From Candidatus Shapirobacteria bacterium (lineage in GTDB: Bacteria > Patescibacteriota > Microgenomatia > UBA12405), in NCBI GenBank assembly GCA_026395315.1, contig JAPLYY010000050.1:1-6232 (forward strand): 6,232 bases of DNA. The letters run 5' to 3'. Of the stretch, positions 1 through 6,232 are shown in pieces (the first letter of the stretch is position 1; each line of letters starts with the position of its first letter). A program made the position numbers and the translations under genes. Under the pieces are notes generated by a model, which saw nothing but the letters and a program-made list of their open reading frames with translations, did no database searches and was not told the DNA's origin.

Positions 1-141
1 ATATTTTAAACTACCATCTTCGGAAGCATCATCGGCGACTATTATTTCAGCGGCGATATCAGATTTGGCCATAATATCAGGAAGATGCTTTTTAAGTAGA
101 TTAACGGTGTTAAAGTTGGTAACTACTACGGAAATTTTCAT
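1..141 (-). CDS. GT2 family glycosyltransferase, N-terminal part only
   Basis: The first 47 codons of a gene running off the left edge, read from an ATG at 141. The peptide opens MKISVVVTNFNTVNLLKK, the usual first beta strand of a GT-A fold family 2 glycosyltransferase. It continues to AEIIVADDASEDGS (residues 31-44), the second strand plus the acidic nucleotide-binding motif DDxSxDGS. In this family that segment binds the nucleotide part of the sugar donor; the metal-binding DxD and the acceptor region lie outside the window. It starts 2 bases after the stop of the GT4 gene, so it belongs to the same operon and is probably translationally coupled. No Shine-Dalgarno sequence precedes the ATG. 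The sugar and linkage cannot be judged from this piece. The family call is firm; the exact function is unknown. Confidence 0.85.
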   Translation of the reverse strand, partial: MKISVVVTNFNTVNLLKKHLPDIMAKSDIAAEIIVADDASEDGSLKY

Positions 142-143
142 GT

Positions 144-1310
144 TTAAGAAAGTAGTTTTAAAAATTGACGGCTGAATTCAGCTTTAGAAAAGAGAGCCAC
201 CGATTCCAGGGCATTTTGGGAAAATTCAGCGTACATTTTGGGGGTAGCAATCAATAACTTTGTTTTGGCAATTAAATCATCGATACTTTCCCAAAGGAAA
301 CCGTTATGATTATCGGTAATTATCTCCGGTAACCCTCCGCGATTGGCAACCAAAGGCACCAAACCTGAGGCCATAGCTTCAGCGACGGTAATGCCAAAAT
401 GTTCAGTTTCTTCGGGGTGAAGATTTTGATCAACTCCGAAACCGGCGGCATGCCAATAAATTTTTGATTGGGAATAAAGTGTTTGTAACTCTGAAAAAGG
501 CGGATTAATAACGAATTCGACGGGTAAGTTTTGAGAGATAAATTTTAAATGTTTAAGATAGCTATTCTTGTTGGGATTTTCCAGACTACCTCCGGCCAGA
601 ACCAATTTCCATTGAGGATTAGTAATCAGTAATTTGGAAAAAGCTTCAATTAAAACATCTTGTTTTTTAGCATTCATAACATTATCAAAACGACCAACAG
701 AGAGAATAATATTTTTCTGATTAGATTTGGAAAACTTGTCGATATCGACCGGAGGATAAATTACCAGACTGTGCTTGCCGTACAGGCTGTCAATAATCCG
801 GGCGGTAAATTTAGAGTTACAAATAATTTCTTTAAATTGTAATATTTTAAAATAATTAAATATTTTGTCCCTAAAGTTTGGTTTAAAATTGAATGGAACT
901 TGGGCGTGAAGAAGATTGTGTTTGGAAAAAAGCAACGGCAAACTACCATCACTCAGATAAAAAAATAAGTCATAACGTTTAGTTATCTGCAAATTGTTAA
1001 TTATTTTTTTTAACTTTTTCATAAAAGAGGTTTTCGTTTGACTATTTTTAGCCAATTTGGTTAAGGCCTCATTATCTTCGACTAAATCAATACTCTTTGG
1101 TATTAGACCAAAAATATCCGGAGTAAAATTTAAACCATCAAGATTGAGAGAAAAGTGCTCTTTGGCTTTGGTGAGAAGGGATTGGTCGCCATCCCAAAAC
1201 AGATCGACCTGATAGCCTTGTTTAAGTAAGACCTCAGCGACAGTCAGGATGTAACGTTCACCGCCACCAAGAGTGTCAAGATAGGGATCGTAAATTCCGG
1301 CTTTAAGCAT
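144..1310 (-). CDS. GT4 family glycosyltransferase, ALG11-like
   Basis: A complete 388-residue cytoplasmic or membrane-associated retaining glycosyltransferase with the two-domain GT-B fold. The N-terminal acceptor domain opens with DPYLDTLGGGERYI (residues 8-21); the GGGER loop is characteristic of ALG11-type mannosyltransferases. The linker carries YPPVD (185-189). The C-terminal donor domain begins at LSVGRF (203-208) and holds LVLAGG (236-241), WHAAGFG (286-292) and the catalytic/donor motif E303-HFGITVA-E311 (E-x7-E). AMASGLVPLVANRGGLPEI follows (312-330). The EHFGI form also matches ALG11-type enzymes, which use a GDP-sugar and usually transfer mannose. Mannose is therefore the likeliest sugar by family, but the donor is not proven by sequence. 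Length is normal and no key residue is missing. The ATG at 1310 was chosen because the peptide then begins right at the first beta strand; the ATG at 1329 hits a stop after four codons. The 34-base gap upstream is the largest in the window and has no SD. Confidence 0.92.
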   Translation of the reverse strand: MLKAGIYDPYLDTLGGGERYILTVAEVLLKQGYQVDLFWDGDQSLLTKAKEHFSLNLDGLNFTPDIFGLIPKSIDLVEDNEALTKLAKNSQTKTSFMKKLKKIINNLQITKRYDLFFYLSDGSLPLLFSKHNLLHAQVPFNFKPNFRDKIFNYFKILQFKEIICNSKFTARIIDSLYGKHSLVIYPPVDIDKFSKSNQKNIILSVGRFDNVMNAKKQDVLIEAFSKLLITNPQWKLVLAGGSLENPNKNSYLKHLKFISQNLPVEFVINPPFSELQTLYSQSKIYWHAAGFGVDQNLHPEETEHFGITVAEAMASGLVPLVANRGGLPEIITDNHNGFLWESIDDLIAKTKLLIATPKMYAEFSQNALESVALFSKAEFSRQFLKLLS

Positions 1311-1344
1311 TAATCTAATTGTAAACCATAAAAGCGATTAATAA

Positions 1345-2268
1345 TCATTGCCAACTGCCTTTACCGAAACGGTTTAAGTAATAGTCGACTACTCCCCTTT
1401 TTTGCCATTTAGACGGTGAGGAAGATAAAAGGTGAAAAGAGTTACGGAAAAGAGCAATTTTAGTCCTAAAAGAAGCATAATGAAAACCAAAAAGAAGACG
1501 ATTTCTGGTTATAAAATAGTCATGAAGAGACCCTCCCGCTGAGGAAGAACCAGAATTTAGATGCCAAATAACAGATTCAGGGACAAAAGCAGTGTTGAAA
1601 CCGAGGTGGCGGGCCCGAACACAAAAGTCAGCGTCCTCAAGATAAAGATAATAACGATTATCAAAGCCAGTGAGTTTGGTAAGCAATTGGTGGGAAAATA
1701 GCAGACAACAGCCAGTAAGATAATCAGGATTTCTAAGAGGTATGTCATATTGACCAACGTCGATTTCATCGATTCCCCGGTGAGAACAATAGATATTTTG
1801 CCAATCGATGAGGCCTCCGGCAAACCAAATAACTTTTCCTAAATTTGCGGGTGAATAAAGATTTTTTTTATATTCAAATCCCGGAGCGAAGTATATTTTT
1901 GGTCCGACAAGAGAAACAGTTTTATTTTTCTTTAGATATGAGTGAAGGACGGTTAAAAAATCGGGTTTAACTATAACGTCGTTATTAATCAGCAGATAAT
2001 AGTCATATTTATTTTTTTTGGCTATTTTTAGGACATAGTTGTTACCTCCAACAAATCCAAGATTGTCATTGGTTTTAAGAAGGGTAAATTGTTTATTATT
2101 TAAATAAAGTTTTTCAAATTGAGAGTACGAATTATCAGAAGAGCCATTATCGAGAAGATAAAAATGATAATTGAATTGAGGATGAGTAATTTTTTGGAGC
2201 GAATCGATGGTTTTCTTAGTTAATTTGGGCTGGTTCCAATTTAAAACGACAATGGCAATATGATCCAT
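1345..2268 (-). CDS. GT2 family glycosyltransferase, rhamnosyltransferase-like
   Basis: A complete 307-residue inverting glycosyltransferase with a GT-A fold, of the group often annotated as rhamnosyltransferase (GT-2-like 1). Motifs in order: VVLNWNQ (7-13, first strand); DNGSSDNS (40-47, nucleotide binding); NLGFVGGNN (69-77), typical of this subgroup; LINND (93-97), in the place of the metal-binding DxD; WFAGGLIDW (148-156); LTGCCLLF (184-191), acceptor side; EDADFCVRARHLGF (211-224), with the acidic ED.D catalytic region; W235-H236; and YFITRNRLLF (251-260). It lacks a long C-terminal membrane segment, so it probably acts at the cytoplasmic face on a lipid-linked acceptor. It begins 3 bases after the stop of the preceding GT2 gene and ends in TGA. 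There is no SD before the ATG. A dTDP-rhamnose donor is suggested only by subgroup resemblance; a hexose is possible. Confidence 0.92.
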   Translation of the reverse strand: MDHIAIVVLNWNQPKLTKKTIDSLQKITHPQFNYHFYLLDNGSSDNSYSQFEKLYLNNKQFTLLKTNDNLGFVGGNNYVLKIAKKNKYDYYLLINNDVIVKPDFLTVLHSYLKKNKTVSLVGPKIYFAPGFEYKKNLYSPANLGKVIWFAGGLIDWQNIYCSHRGIDEIDVGQYDIPLRNPDYLTGCCLLFSHQLLTKLTGFDNRYYLYLEDADFCVRARHLGFNTAFVPESVIWHLNSGSSSAGGSLHDYFITRNRLLFGFHYASFRTKIALFRNSFHLLSSSPSKWQKRGVVDYYLNRFGKGSWQ

Positions 2269-2271
2269 GGT

Positions 2272-3207
2272 TTAATAATTTTTAGTTAAACGGTTAAAAA
2301 CTTGTCTAATTTTAATAAAAAGATTTTTAATGGGGTTGTGACTGTATTCATTACGAAAATATTTACTAAACCAATAGCCATATTCATAAATTGATTCCTG
2401 ACTGCCGGAAACGAATGATTCTTTAACCAGAGCTTTTTCGCTGGCTCCATTTTTTTCCCAAAGACGGATATAAATCAAAGAAATGGCAAAAGCTTGCAAC
2501 AAGGAAAAGATTAAACCATGAAGACCATCTTTGAAACCTTCAGCAGCAAAAAAACGACTATTAAACTCTTGCGTTGGTTTTAAGAGTAGATCAGACAGTT
2601 TAATTTTATAATTTTGGGCTTTTAATTCATCGGCCTGAACACCGGAATAGCGGAGAGCCCGATAGACAAAGTCAGAAACAGTTGGATAATTGCGGTGTCG
2701 TAGGGCCAACTTGTTGGAATCTAACAAAGTTAAACCATTACCTTTGGTAGTCGGTTGACTATGGATTTCCCGTTTCCAATTAACACTGTCTTTTTTAAAG
2801 AAACGGATGAGATAATCAGGCCACATATTGGAATGACGAAGCCACTTGCCGAAAATAAAATTCATGCGAGGTATTTTGACGAAGTCAATATCGGATCGTG
2901 AAGTAATTGATAGTAACTCTTTTTTGAGAGTTTTACGGAGATATTCATCCGGATCGAGTAACAATATCCATTTGCCTGAGGCTTTGGCAAGGCCAATATT
3001 ACGGGCATGTTCGACGACTTTAGCCGGTTTGATAGTAATAACTTTAGCACCGTATTTTAAAGCTATTTTGGCACTATCATCAGTCGAAGACATGTCAGTG
3101 ATAATGATTTCATTGGCAAAGTCAGAGATTGATTTGAGGCAATGTTCCAAATTGGCAGCTTCATTCCGAACATTTATAACGACCGAGATTAAGGTAGATT
3201 TGGGCAT
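2272..3207 (-). CDS. GT2 family glycosyltransferase, WaaE/KdtX-like
   Basis: A complete 311-residue GT-A enzyme resembling the WaaE/KdtX group (lipopolysaccharide-core beta-1,4-glucosyltransferase type). Motifs in order: ISVVINVRNEAANLEHCLKS (7-26), the N-terminal strand and helix; EIIITDMSSTDDS (33-45), nucleotide binding; HARNIGLAKASGKWILLLD (67-85), leading into DPDE (85-88), the metal-binding acidic motif; FIFGKWLRH (117-125) and WPDYLIRFFKK (129-139), both typical of this group; EIHSQP (147-152), a likely catalytic/acceptor stretch; and GFKDGLHGLIFSLLQAFA (224-241), an amphipathic to hydrophobic helix that probably rests on the membrane. The C-terminal tail is basic, consistent with membrane association. 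It starts 12 bases after the TGA of the GT-C-like gene, with no SD in that spacer. Glucose is the sugar best supported by the family, but the acceptor here need not be LPS core; the neighbours suggest a lipid-linked oligosaccharide. Confidence 0.92.
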   Translation of the reverse strand: MPKSTLISVVINVRNEAANLEHCLKSISDFANEIIITDMSSTDDSAKIALKYGAKVITIKPAKVVEHARNIGLAKASGKWILLLDPDEYLRKTLKKELLSITSRSDIDFVKIPRMNFIFGKWLRHSNMWPDYLIRFFKKDSVNWKREIHSQPTTKGNGLTLLDSNKLALRHRNYPTVSDFVYRALRYSGVQADELKAQNYKIKLSDLLLKPTQEFNSRFFAAEGFKDGLHGLIFSLLQAFAISLIYIRLWEKNGASEKALVKESFVSGSQESIYEYGYWFSKYFRNEYSHNPIKNLFIKIRQVFNRLTKNY

Positions 3208-3219
3208 AGTTATAGTTTA

Positions 3220-4359
3220 TCACCGATTAACCCGATAGATGACGGTATCCTGCGAGTGATAAATTTGGGTCAGATAAAGATTAGTAAGATCAAGCTTGGT
3301 TTTGGGGATTTGGAGGCCAGTAAGATAGATGTAGTCAATCTGATTATTGACCAGGAAGCCGCGGTCCTGAAAAGTATTTTTCTGATCGAAAAATTTCAGA
3401 GAATCAGCCCGGCGGGATTGCCAATTATAACCGGAATTATTGAGATTCATTTCATCGGCTAAAAATAAGTTTTGATGGGTGTAGGCGGCTAAATAAGAAT
3501 TGGTCTCATAAGCATAAAGAGGAATGGGAGTGTGGGAAATGGTGTCTTTAATATGAGGATCGTAGGGATAGGTCAAAACTATTCCTACCGACTGTTGATC
3601 TAAAAAATTAATAGCCGGTAATTCAGCGGAGGGAATGGCAGTTGGCGGAGGATTACCTAAAAAGCCATGATAAGTGTCGATATTTCCGAGAAGTGAGGTG
3701 ATGACGAAGACAACCAGAAATAAGATCAAAAACCTAGGTTTTAGTTGGGAGACAAATGAAGCAAAAAGTAGATTCAAAAAGAAAAGGGCGTAATAAATAA
3801 ATTGAATGGTATTCCAAGGTGTGCCTTTTTGGACAATAACTAAAGGTATTATTGAAAGAATAGTTAAAGTAAGAAACAGATTGGTAGTAAACGACGTTTT
3901 TGATCTAAATAAGTTCATAAACCCGATGAGTCTCCAGCCAAAATTACCAATAAAAAAGATTAAAGTTCCAGCAATTAAAATCGGATAAAGTTTTAGATTA
4001 TCTGTCAGACTATAAGTGTTGATAGCTGACGCAATTTTGGGAAAAAATAATTTATCCGGAGAGCTGAACAAGTTCTTAACAAACCATAAAGGGGAAAATT
4101 CTATTAGTGAAGATGACATGCTATTGTACTGAGAGAAAAGAAAAAAGGCGAAAGGAAGAGAGATTAACAGATATATTAGAGGTCGATATTTTTTTTGTAA
4201 TAATGAAAATAAAGAATAGAATCCCCAAATTAAATAACCGGCGACGCCACCGTAAATTTTGGTTATCGGCAAAAGACATAATATTAAAACAGTAAATAGG
4301 GTGTTTTTATGATTAAGAATGAATAATAAGATTAAAAAGTAGAAATATAATACCGCCAA
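3220..4359 (-). CDS. GT-C-like polytopic membrane protein, C-terminal part (broken gene)
   Basis: A 379-codon open reading frame that looks like the distal part of a large membrane glycosyltransferase-like protein, with the front in another frame at 4313-4732. Roughly seven hydrophobic segments are visible (about residues 2-15, 20-35, 40-54, 60-76, 127-145, 160-176, 187-203, with another at 209-225). The loop QKGTPWNTIQF (177-187) precedes a membrane helix. A soluble C-terminal domain of about 135 residues follows (245-379), with PYDPH (265-269), YAYETNSYLAAYT (282-294), LADEMNLNNSGYNWQSRR (300-317) and DYIYL (342-346). This layout resembles the YfhO/PMT-like GT-C proteins, which move sugars from polyprenyl-phosphate donors on the outer membrane face. 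The only available start near the front is a TTG at 4359 with no SD, and no ATG occurs before residue 81, so this is unlikely to be an independent gene. The frame stays open back to 4422. It ends in TGA, 12 bases before the next gene. Confidence 0.75.
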   Translation of the reverse strand: MAVLYFYFLILLFILNHKNTLFTVLILCLLPITKIYGGVAGYLIWGFYSLFSLLQKKYRPLIYLLISLPFAFFLFSQYNSMSSSLIEFSPLWFVKNLFSSPDKLFFPKIASAINTYSLTDNLKLYPILIAGTLIFFIGNFGWRLIGFMNLFRSKTSFTTNLFLTLTILSIIPLVIVQKGTPWNTIQFIYYALFFLNLLFASFVSQLKPRFLILFLVVFVITSLLGNIDTYHGFLGNPPPTAIPSAELPAINFLDQQSVGIVLTYPYDPHIKDTISHTPIPLYAYETNSYLAAYTHQNLFLADEMNLNNSGYNWQSRRADSLKFFDQKNTFQDRGFLVNNQIDYIYLTGLQIPKTKLDLTNLYLTQIYHSQDTVIYRVNR

Positions 4360-4732
4360 TATATTTGTTAGAAACTTTTTGACCGATGAGAAAAGATAAA
4401 AACAAATATATAAAGGAGGTAATTAAGGGAATAATTTGAAATACTAACAGTGAAGCGGGAATGGAGGTAATTTGGTGTAAATAAAAAATAAGAAGATCGT
4501 AAAACGGATGATAATTTTGGAGAGGGGCACCGGAGAAAGACGCCACAGGGATATTGCGCCAACTATGGATGTGATTAATCAATTGGAGATGCCAAATAAG
4601 ATCGTGGCCGTTTGGACCCCAGAAACCAATGCCAAAATTGTAGTTTAAACCACTGCGGATTAAAGGCAGGGAAAAAATTACCGATCCTAGGATCAGGCTG
4701 ATCAGCAAAATTATTTTTTGACGACGAGACAT
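4313..4732 (-). CDS. GT-C-like polytopic membrane protein, N-terminal part (broken gene)
   Basis: A 139-codon reading frame holding the start of the same large membrane protein as 3220-4359. After a basic MSRRQK start comes a membrane helix (about 6-24). The first outer loop contains GFWGPNGHDLIWHLQLINH (36-54); its H43-D44 and H48 resemble the acidic/histidine loop-1 motif of GT-C enzymes. FSGAPLQNYHPFYDLL (66-81) follows, then hydrophobic segments at about 92-115 and 124-137. The protein stops abruptly at TAA inside a hydrophobic stretch, far too short for this family. The downstream frame is shifted by +1 (or -2) and overlaps it by 47 bases, so the two pieces look like one gene with an indel. 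The ATG at 4732 overlaps the end of the flippase gene by 22 bases, suggesting translational coupling. The upstream AAGAAATAAG is purine-rich but not a convincing SD. The membrane topology is clear; the enzymatic role is inferred. Confidence 0.75.
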   Translation of the reverse strand: MSRRQKIILLISLILGSVIFSLPLIRSGLNYNFGIGFWGPNGHDLIWHLQLINHIHSWRNIPVASFSGAPLQNYHPFYDLLIFYLHQITSIPASLLVFQIIPLITSFIYLFLSFLIGQKVSNKYIGGIIFLLFNLIIHS

Positions 4733-6168
4733 CTTATTTCTTGGTAAAACCAGATAATATCAGGCTTTGAAAAGATTAAGTGAAATAGTAAATAAGTGGT
4801 TGAACCGACGAATATTTTAAGCACAATACTTGGTAATGGCTGAAGATTTAAGGCGGAGACAGGTAAAAGAATAATAACCATGAGAGCAGAGGCTATTACC
4901 GGGCGGCAGATGGCTTTAAAGACGTTTAAACCAAATATTTTATCCGCCAAGAACCAAACAATAAAAGAACTGGAACCGACAATTAAAGTAGCGATGGCAG
5001 TGCCTTGGTAGCCGAATTTGAAACTTAATATTGGATAAAAAATCCAAGTTAGGGCGGTCCACATCAACATCAACTTAGTAGTAATGGCAATCTTGCCAAC
5101 CGCATTAAAAGCATTAGTGATCGGAGTGGTAATGGCGGCAATGGCAGCGTTACCGGCATAGAAATAAAGAGGAAAGATAGCGGGTAACCATTTACTATAT
5201 TTAGGAATAAGATTAATAAAGTCAGAAGCAACAAAGACAACACCAACCAACATCGGGGTAACAGTTAAGGCGACAAAAAATAAACTGCGAGAAAGAGACC
5301 GACGGACTAAGTCTGGATTATGCTGGAGACGGGAAAAAGTAGGAAAAGTTATTTTCATAATGGCGTCCATAAAACTTAGAGGTAGACGTGGTCCTTTTTG
5401 GGCCCAGGCGAGAATGCCAAAACTTTCGCGACCAATAATCGAGGCCACTAAAAGATTGGATAAACGGTCTTTAGCGACGGCAATAAAAGAGTTTAGTTGG
5501 AAAGGAATGCCGAATTTAAAAAGTTTGACGGCTGACTCACGGGAAAAACTTAGACCGATTGGCCAGGGACTGATTTTATAAATCATGATTAAACCGATGG
5601 TACTGCGGATAAAAGTAGCCAGAGCATACGAATAAACTCCAAAACCTAAATAAGCAAATATTACAGCAAAAGTGTAAAACAAAAAGTTTTCGGTAATATC
5701 AATGGTGGAAATGGCTTTGAAATTAAGATTTCTTTCCAGTTGAACAGAAGGAATAGTTTTGAGTGAAGCCGCCACAAAAGAGTAACAGAGTGAGACAACG
5801 ATCCAAAATTCCGCGTTGCCGTAGCTATGACTGCGGGAAACAATTGAATAAATGATCGAAGCAACAATTAATGCTGTAAACACCAGTAATTGTTGAATAA
5901 TAAAAGTGGTTTGAAGTTCAGCTTTTTTAATGGGAGTTTTTTGTTGGATTAAGGCTGAGGCCAAACCGACATCGGAGAAATAGCCTAAAATACTGACCGA
6001 TTCAGCCACAATGGCAAACAAGCCGACGTCACCGGCTCCAAGAAGGAGGGTTAAGAGAAAGAATCCCAAAGTAGAGATGCCCTGGATACCAAAATTACGG
6101 ATGGTTAAAAACAGGACGCTGGCAGTAGTTTTGGTTTTTATCGCCTGAATATCGATTTCCTGGTCCAT
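4711..6168 (-). CDS. Oligosaccharide flippase (Wzx-like, MOP/MATE superfamily)
   Basis: A complete 485-residue integral membrane protein with about 12-14 hydrophobic segments spread over its length and no soluble domain. It would flip lipid-linked oligosaccharides from the cytoplasmic to the outer face of the membrane. Family-typical stretches are VLFLTIRNFGIQ (18-29), GDVGLFAIV (46-54), GYFSDVGLASALIQQ (62-76), PSVQLERNLNFKAIS (140-154), KFGIPFQLNSFIA (218-230), GILAWAQ (251-257), FPTFSRLQ (275-282) and NAVGK (355-359). These match the polysaccharide biosynthesis protein group that includes Wzx and WzxC-like exporters. I start it at the ATG at 6168, where a short polar leader precedes the first helix as usual. 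The frame stays open to a TTG at 6204 directly after a TAG, but that would add an unusual hydrophobic dodecapeptide. Neither start has an SD. It overlaps the upstream gene end by 31 bases and the next gene start by 22. Its presence points to a Wzx-type export route rather than an ABC transporter. Confidence 0.92.
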   Translation of the reverse strand: MDQEIDIQAIKTKTTASVLFLTIRNFGIQGISTLGFFLLTLLLGAGDVGLFAIVAESVSILGYFSDVGLASALIQQKTPIKKAELQTTFIIQQLLVFTALIVASIIYSIVSRSHSYGNAEFWIVVSLCYSFVAASLKTIPSVQLERNLNFKAISTIDITENFLFYTFAVIFAYLGFGVYSYALATFIRSTIGLIMIYKISPWPIGLSFSRESAVKLFKFGIPFQLNSFIAVAKDRLSNLLVASIIGRESFGILAWAQKGPRLPLSFMDAIMKITFPTFSRLQHNPDLVRRSLSRSLFFVALTVTPMLVGVVFVASDFINLIPKYSKWLPAIFPLYFYAGNAAIAAITTPITNAFNAVGKIAITTKLMLMWTALTWIFYPILSFKFGYQGTAIATLIVGSSSFIVWFLADKIFGLNVFKAICRPVIASALMVIILLPVSALNLQPLPSIVLKIFVGSTTYLLFHLIFSKPDIIWFYQEIRCLVVKK

Positions 6169-6232
6169 AAAAGGTAGAGGCAAAAGCCAAAAACTATTAA
6201 CCAACTAAATAATGAAAGATAATTGGAAAATG
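6138..6232 (-). CDS. Probable C-terminal end of an upstream membrane protein
   Basis: A reading frame enters from the right edge and ends at TAA (6138-6140), about 31 codons. It reads FSNYLSLFSWLIVFGFCL and then YLLWTRKSIFRR. This is a hydrophobic helix of about 20 residues followed by a basic tail, the classic end of a polytopic inner-membrane protein with a cytoplasmic C terminus. The flippase ATG at 6168 lies inside it, giving a 31-base out-of-frame overlap. In such clusters the neighbour of a flippase is often a polymerase, ligase or another GT-C protein, but the fragment is too short to choose. Another frame of the same edge ends at 6197 after a short peptide (HFPIIFHYLVG) and cannot be excluded as the true gene end. 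I prefer the helix-plus-basic-tail reading. Confidence 0.45.
   Translation of the reverse strand, partial: FSNYLSLFSWLIVFGFCLYLLWTRKSIFRR

Noticed and set aside
1311..1344. The 34-base gap before the GT4 gene as a promoter or terminator
   Set aside because: It is A/T-rich, but I see no paired -35/-10 elements and no GC-rich hairpin followed by a T-run. The ATG at 1329 opens only a four-codon frame.
1557..1823. An 88-codon hydrophobic frame on the minus strand
   Set aside because: It is an alternative frame inside the rhamnosyltransferase-like GT2 gene, whose motifs are intact across this stretch. The frames at 761-952, 2862-3050, 4368-4562 and 5661-5867 were rejected for the same reason.
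2846..3238. A 130-codon open frame on the plus strand
   Set aside because: It lies wholly antisense to the well-supported WaaE-like GT2 gene and its peptide has no recognisable domain. The other plus-strand frames (660-842, 3256-3462, 3806-3988, 4107-4295, 5360-5581) are shadows of the same kind.
4313..4359. Programmed +1 ribosomal frameshift at the end of the GT-C N-terminal frame (TCT TAA)
   Set aside because: The context lacks the upstream SD-like stimulator and the CTT-TGA type slip site known from prfB, and P-site re-pairing from TCT to CTT would be poor. An indel or deletion explains the data more simply.
4683..4706. Cluster of palindromes: GATCCTAGGATC (4683-4694) and GCTGATCAGC (4697-4706), with three GATC sites in 21 bases
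   Set aside because: It is inside coding sequence for LLISLILGS at the start of the GT-C-like gene and is explained by repeated CTG-ATC codons. No T-run or operator-like context supports a terminator or binding site.

Overview
This window is part of an AT-rich, tightly packed surface-polysaccharide (glycan) biosynthesis cluster. Every gene I can support lies on the minus strand, so transcription runs from high to low coordinates. TAA and TGA both end genes, and no long gene contains an in-frame TGA, which fits the standard bacterial code. The short or negative spacers, the lack of Shine-Dalgarno (SD) sites and the style of the large membrane protein suggest a small-genome bacterium such as a Candidate Phyla Radiation / Patescibacteria (Microgenomates-like) lineage. 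That placement is inference from memory of protein style, not a search result.

Layout in transcription order: (1) the last ~30 codons of a probable membrane protein entering from the right edge (6232-6138); (2) a Wzx/MurJ-like oligosaccharide flippase (6168-4711); (3) a large membrane protein resembling GT-C glycosyltransferases, broken into two reading frames (4732-4313 and 4359-3220); (4) a WaaE/KdtX-like GT2 glycosyltransferase (3207-2272); (5) a rhamnosyltransferase-like GT2 (2268-1345); (6) an ALG11-like GT4 glycosyltransferase (1310-144); (7) the first 47 codons of another GT2 enzyme running off the left edge (141-1). The largest gap between genes is 34 bases, so this looks like the middle of one operon. 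I see no promoter, terminator, RNA gene, mobile element, repeat array or CRISPR.

The likely logic is that cytoplasmic GT2 and GT4 enzymes add sugars one by one to a lipid-linked precursor, the flippase moves the product across the membrane, and the GT-C-like protein adds a sugar from a polyprenyl-phosphate donor on the outer face. No sugar-nucleotide synthesis, polymerase or ligase gene is visible here.

I found no clearly novel system. The points worth checking are the broken GT-C-like gene (sequencing error, real mutation, or deletion of a central block), the lack of an SD at all six assigned gene starts, and the out-of-frame overlap at the right edge.
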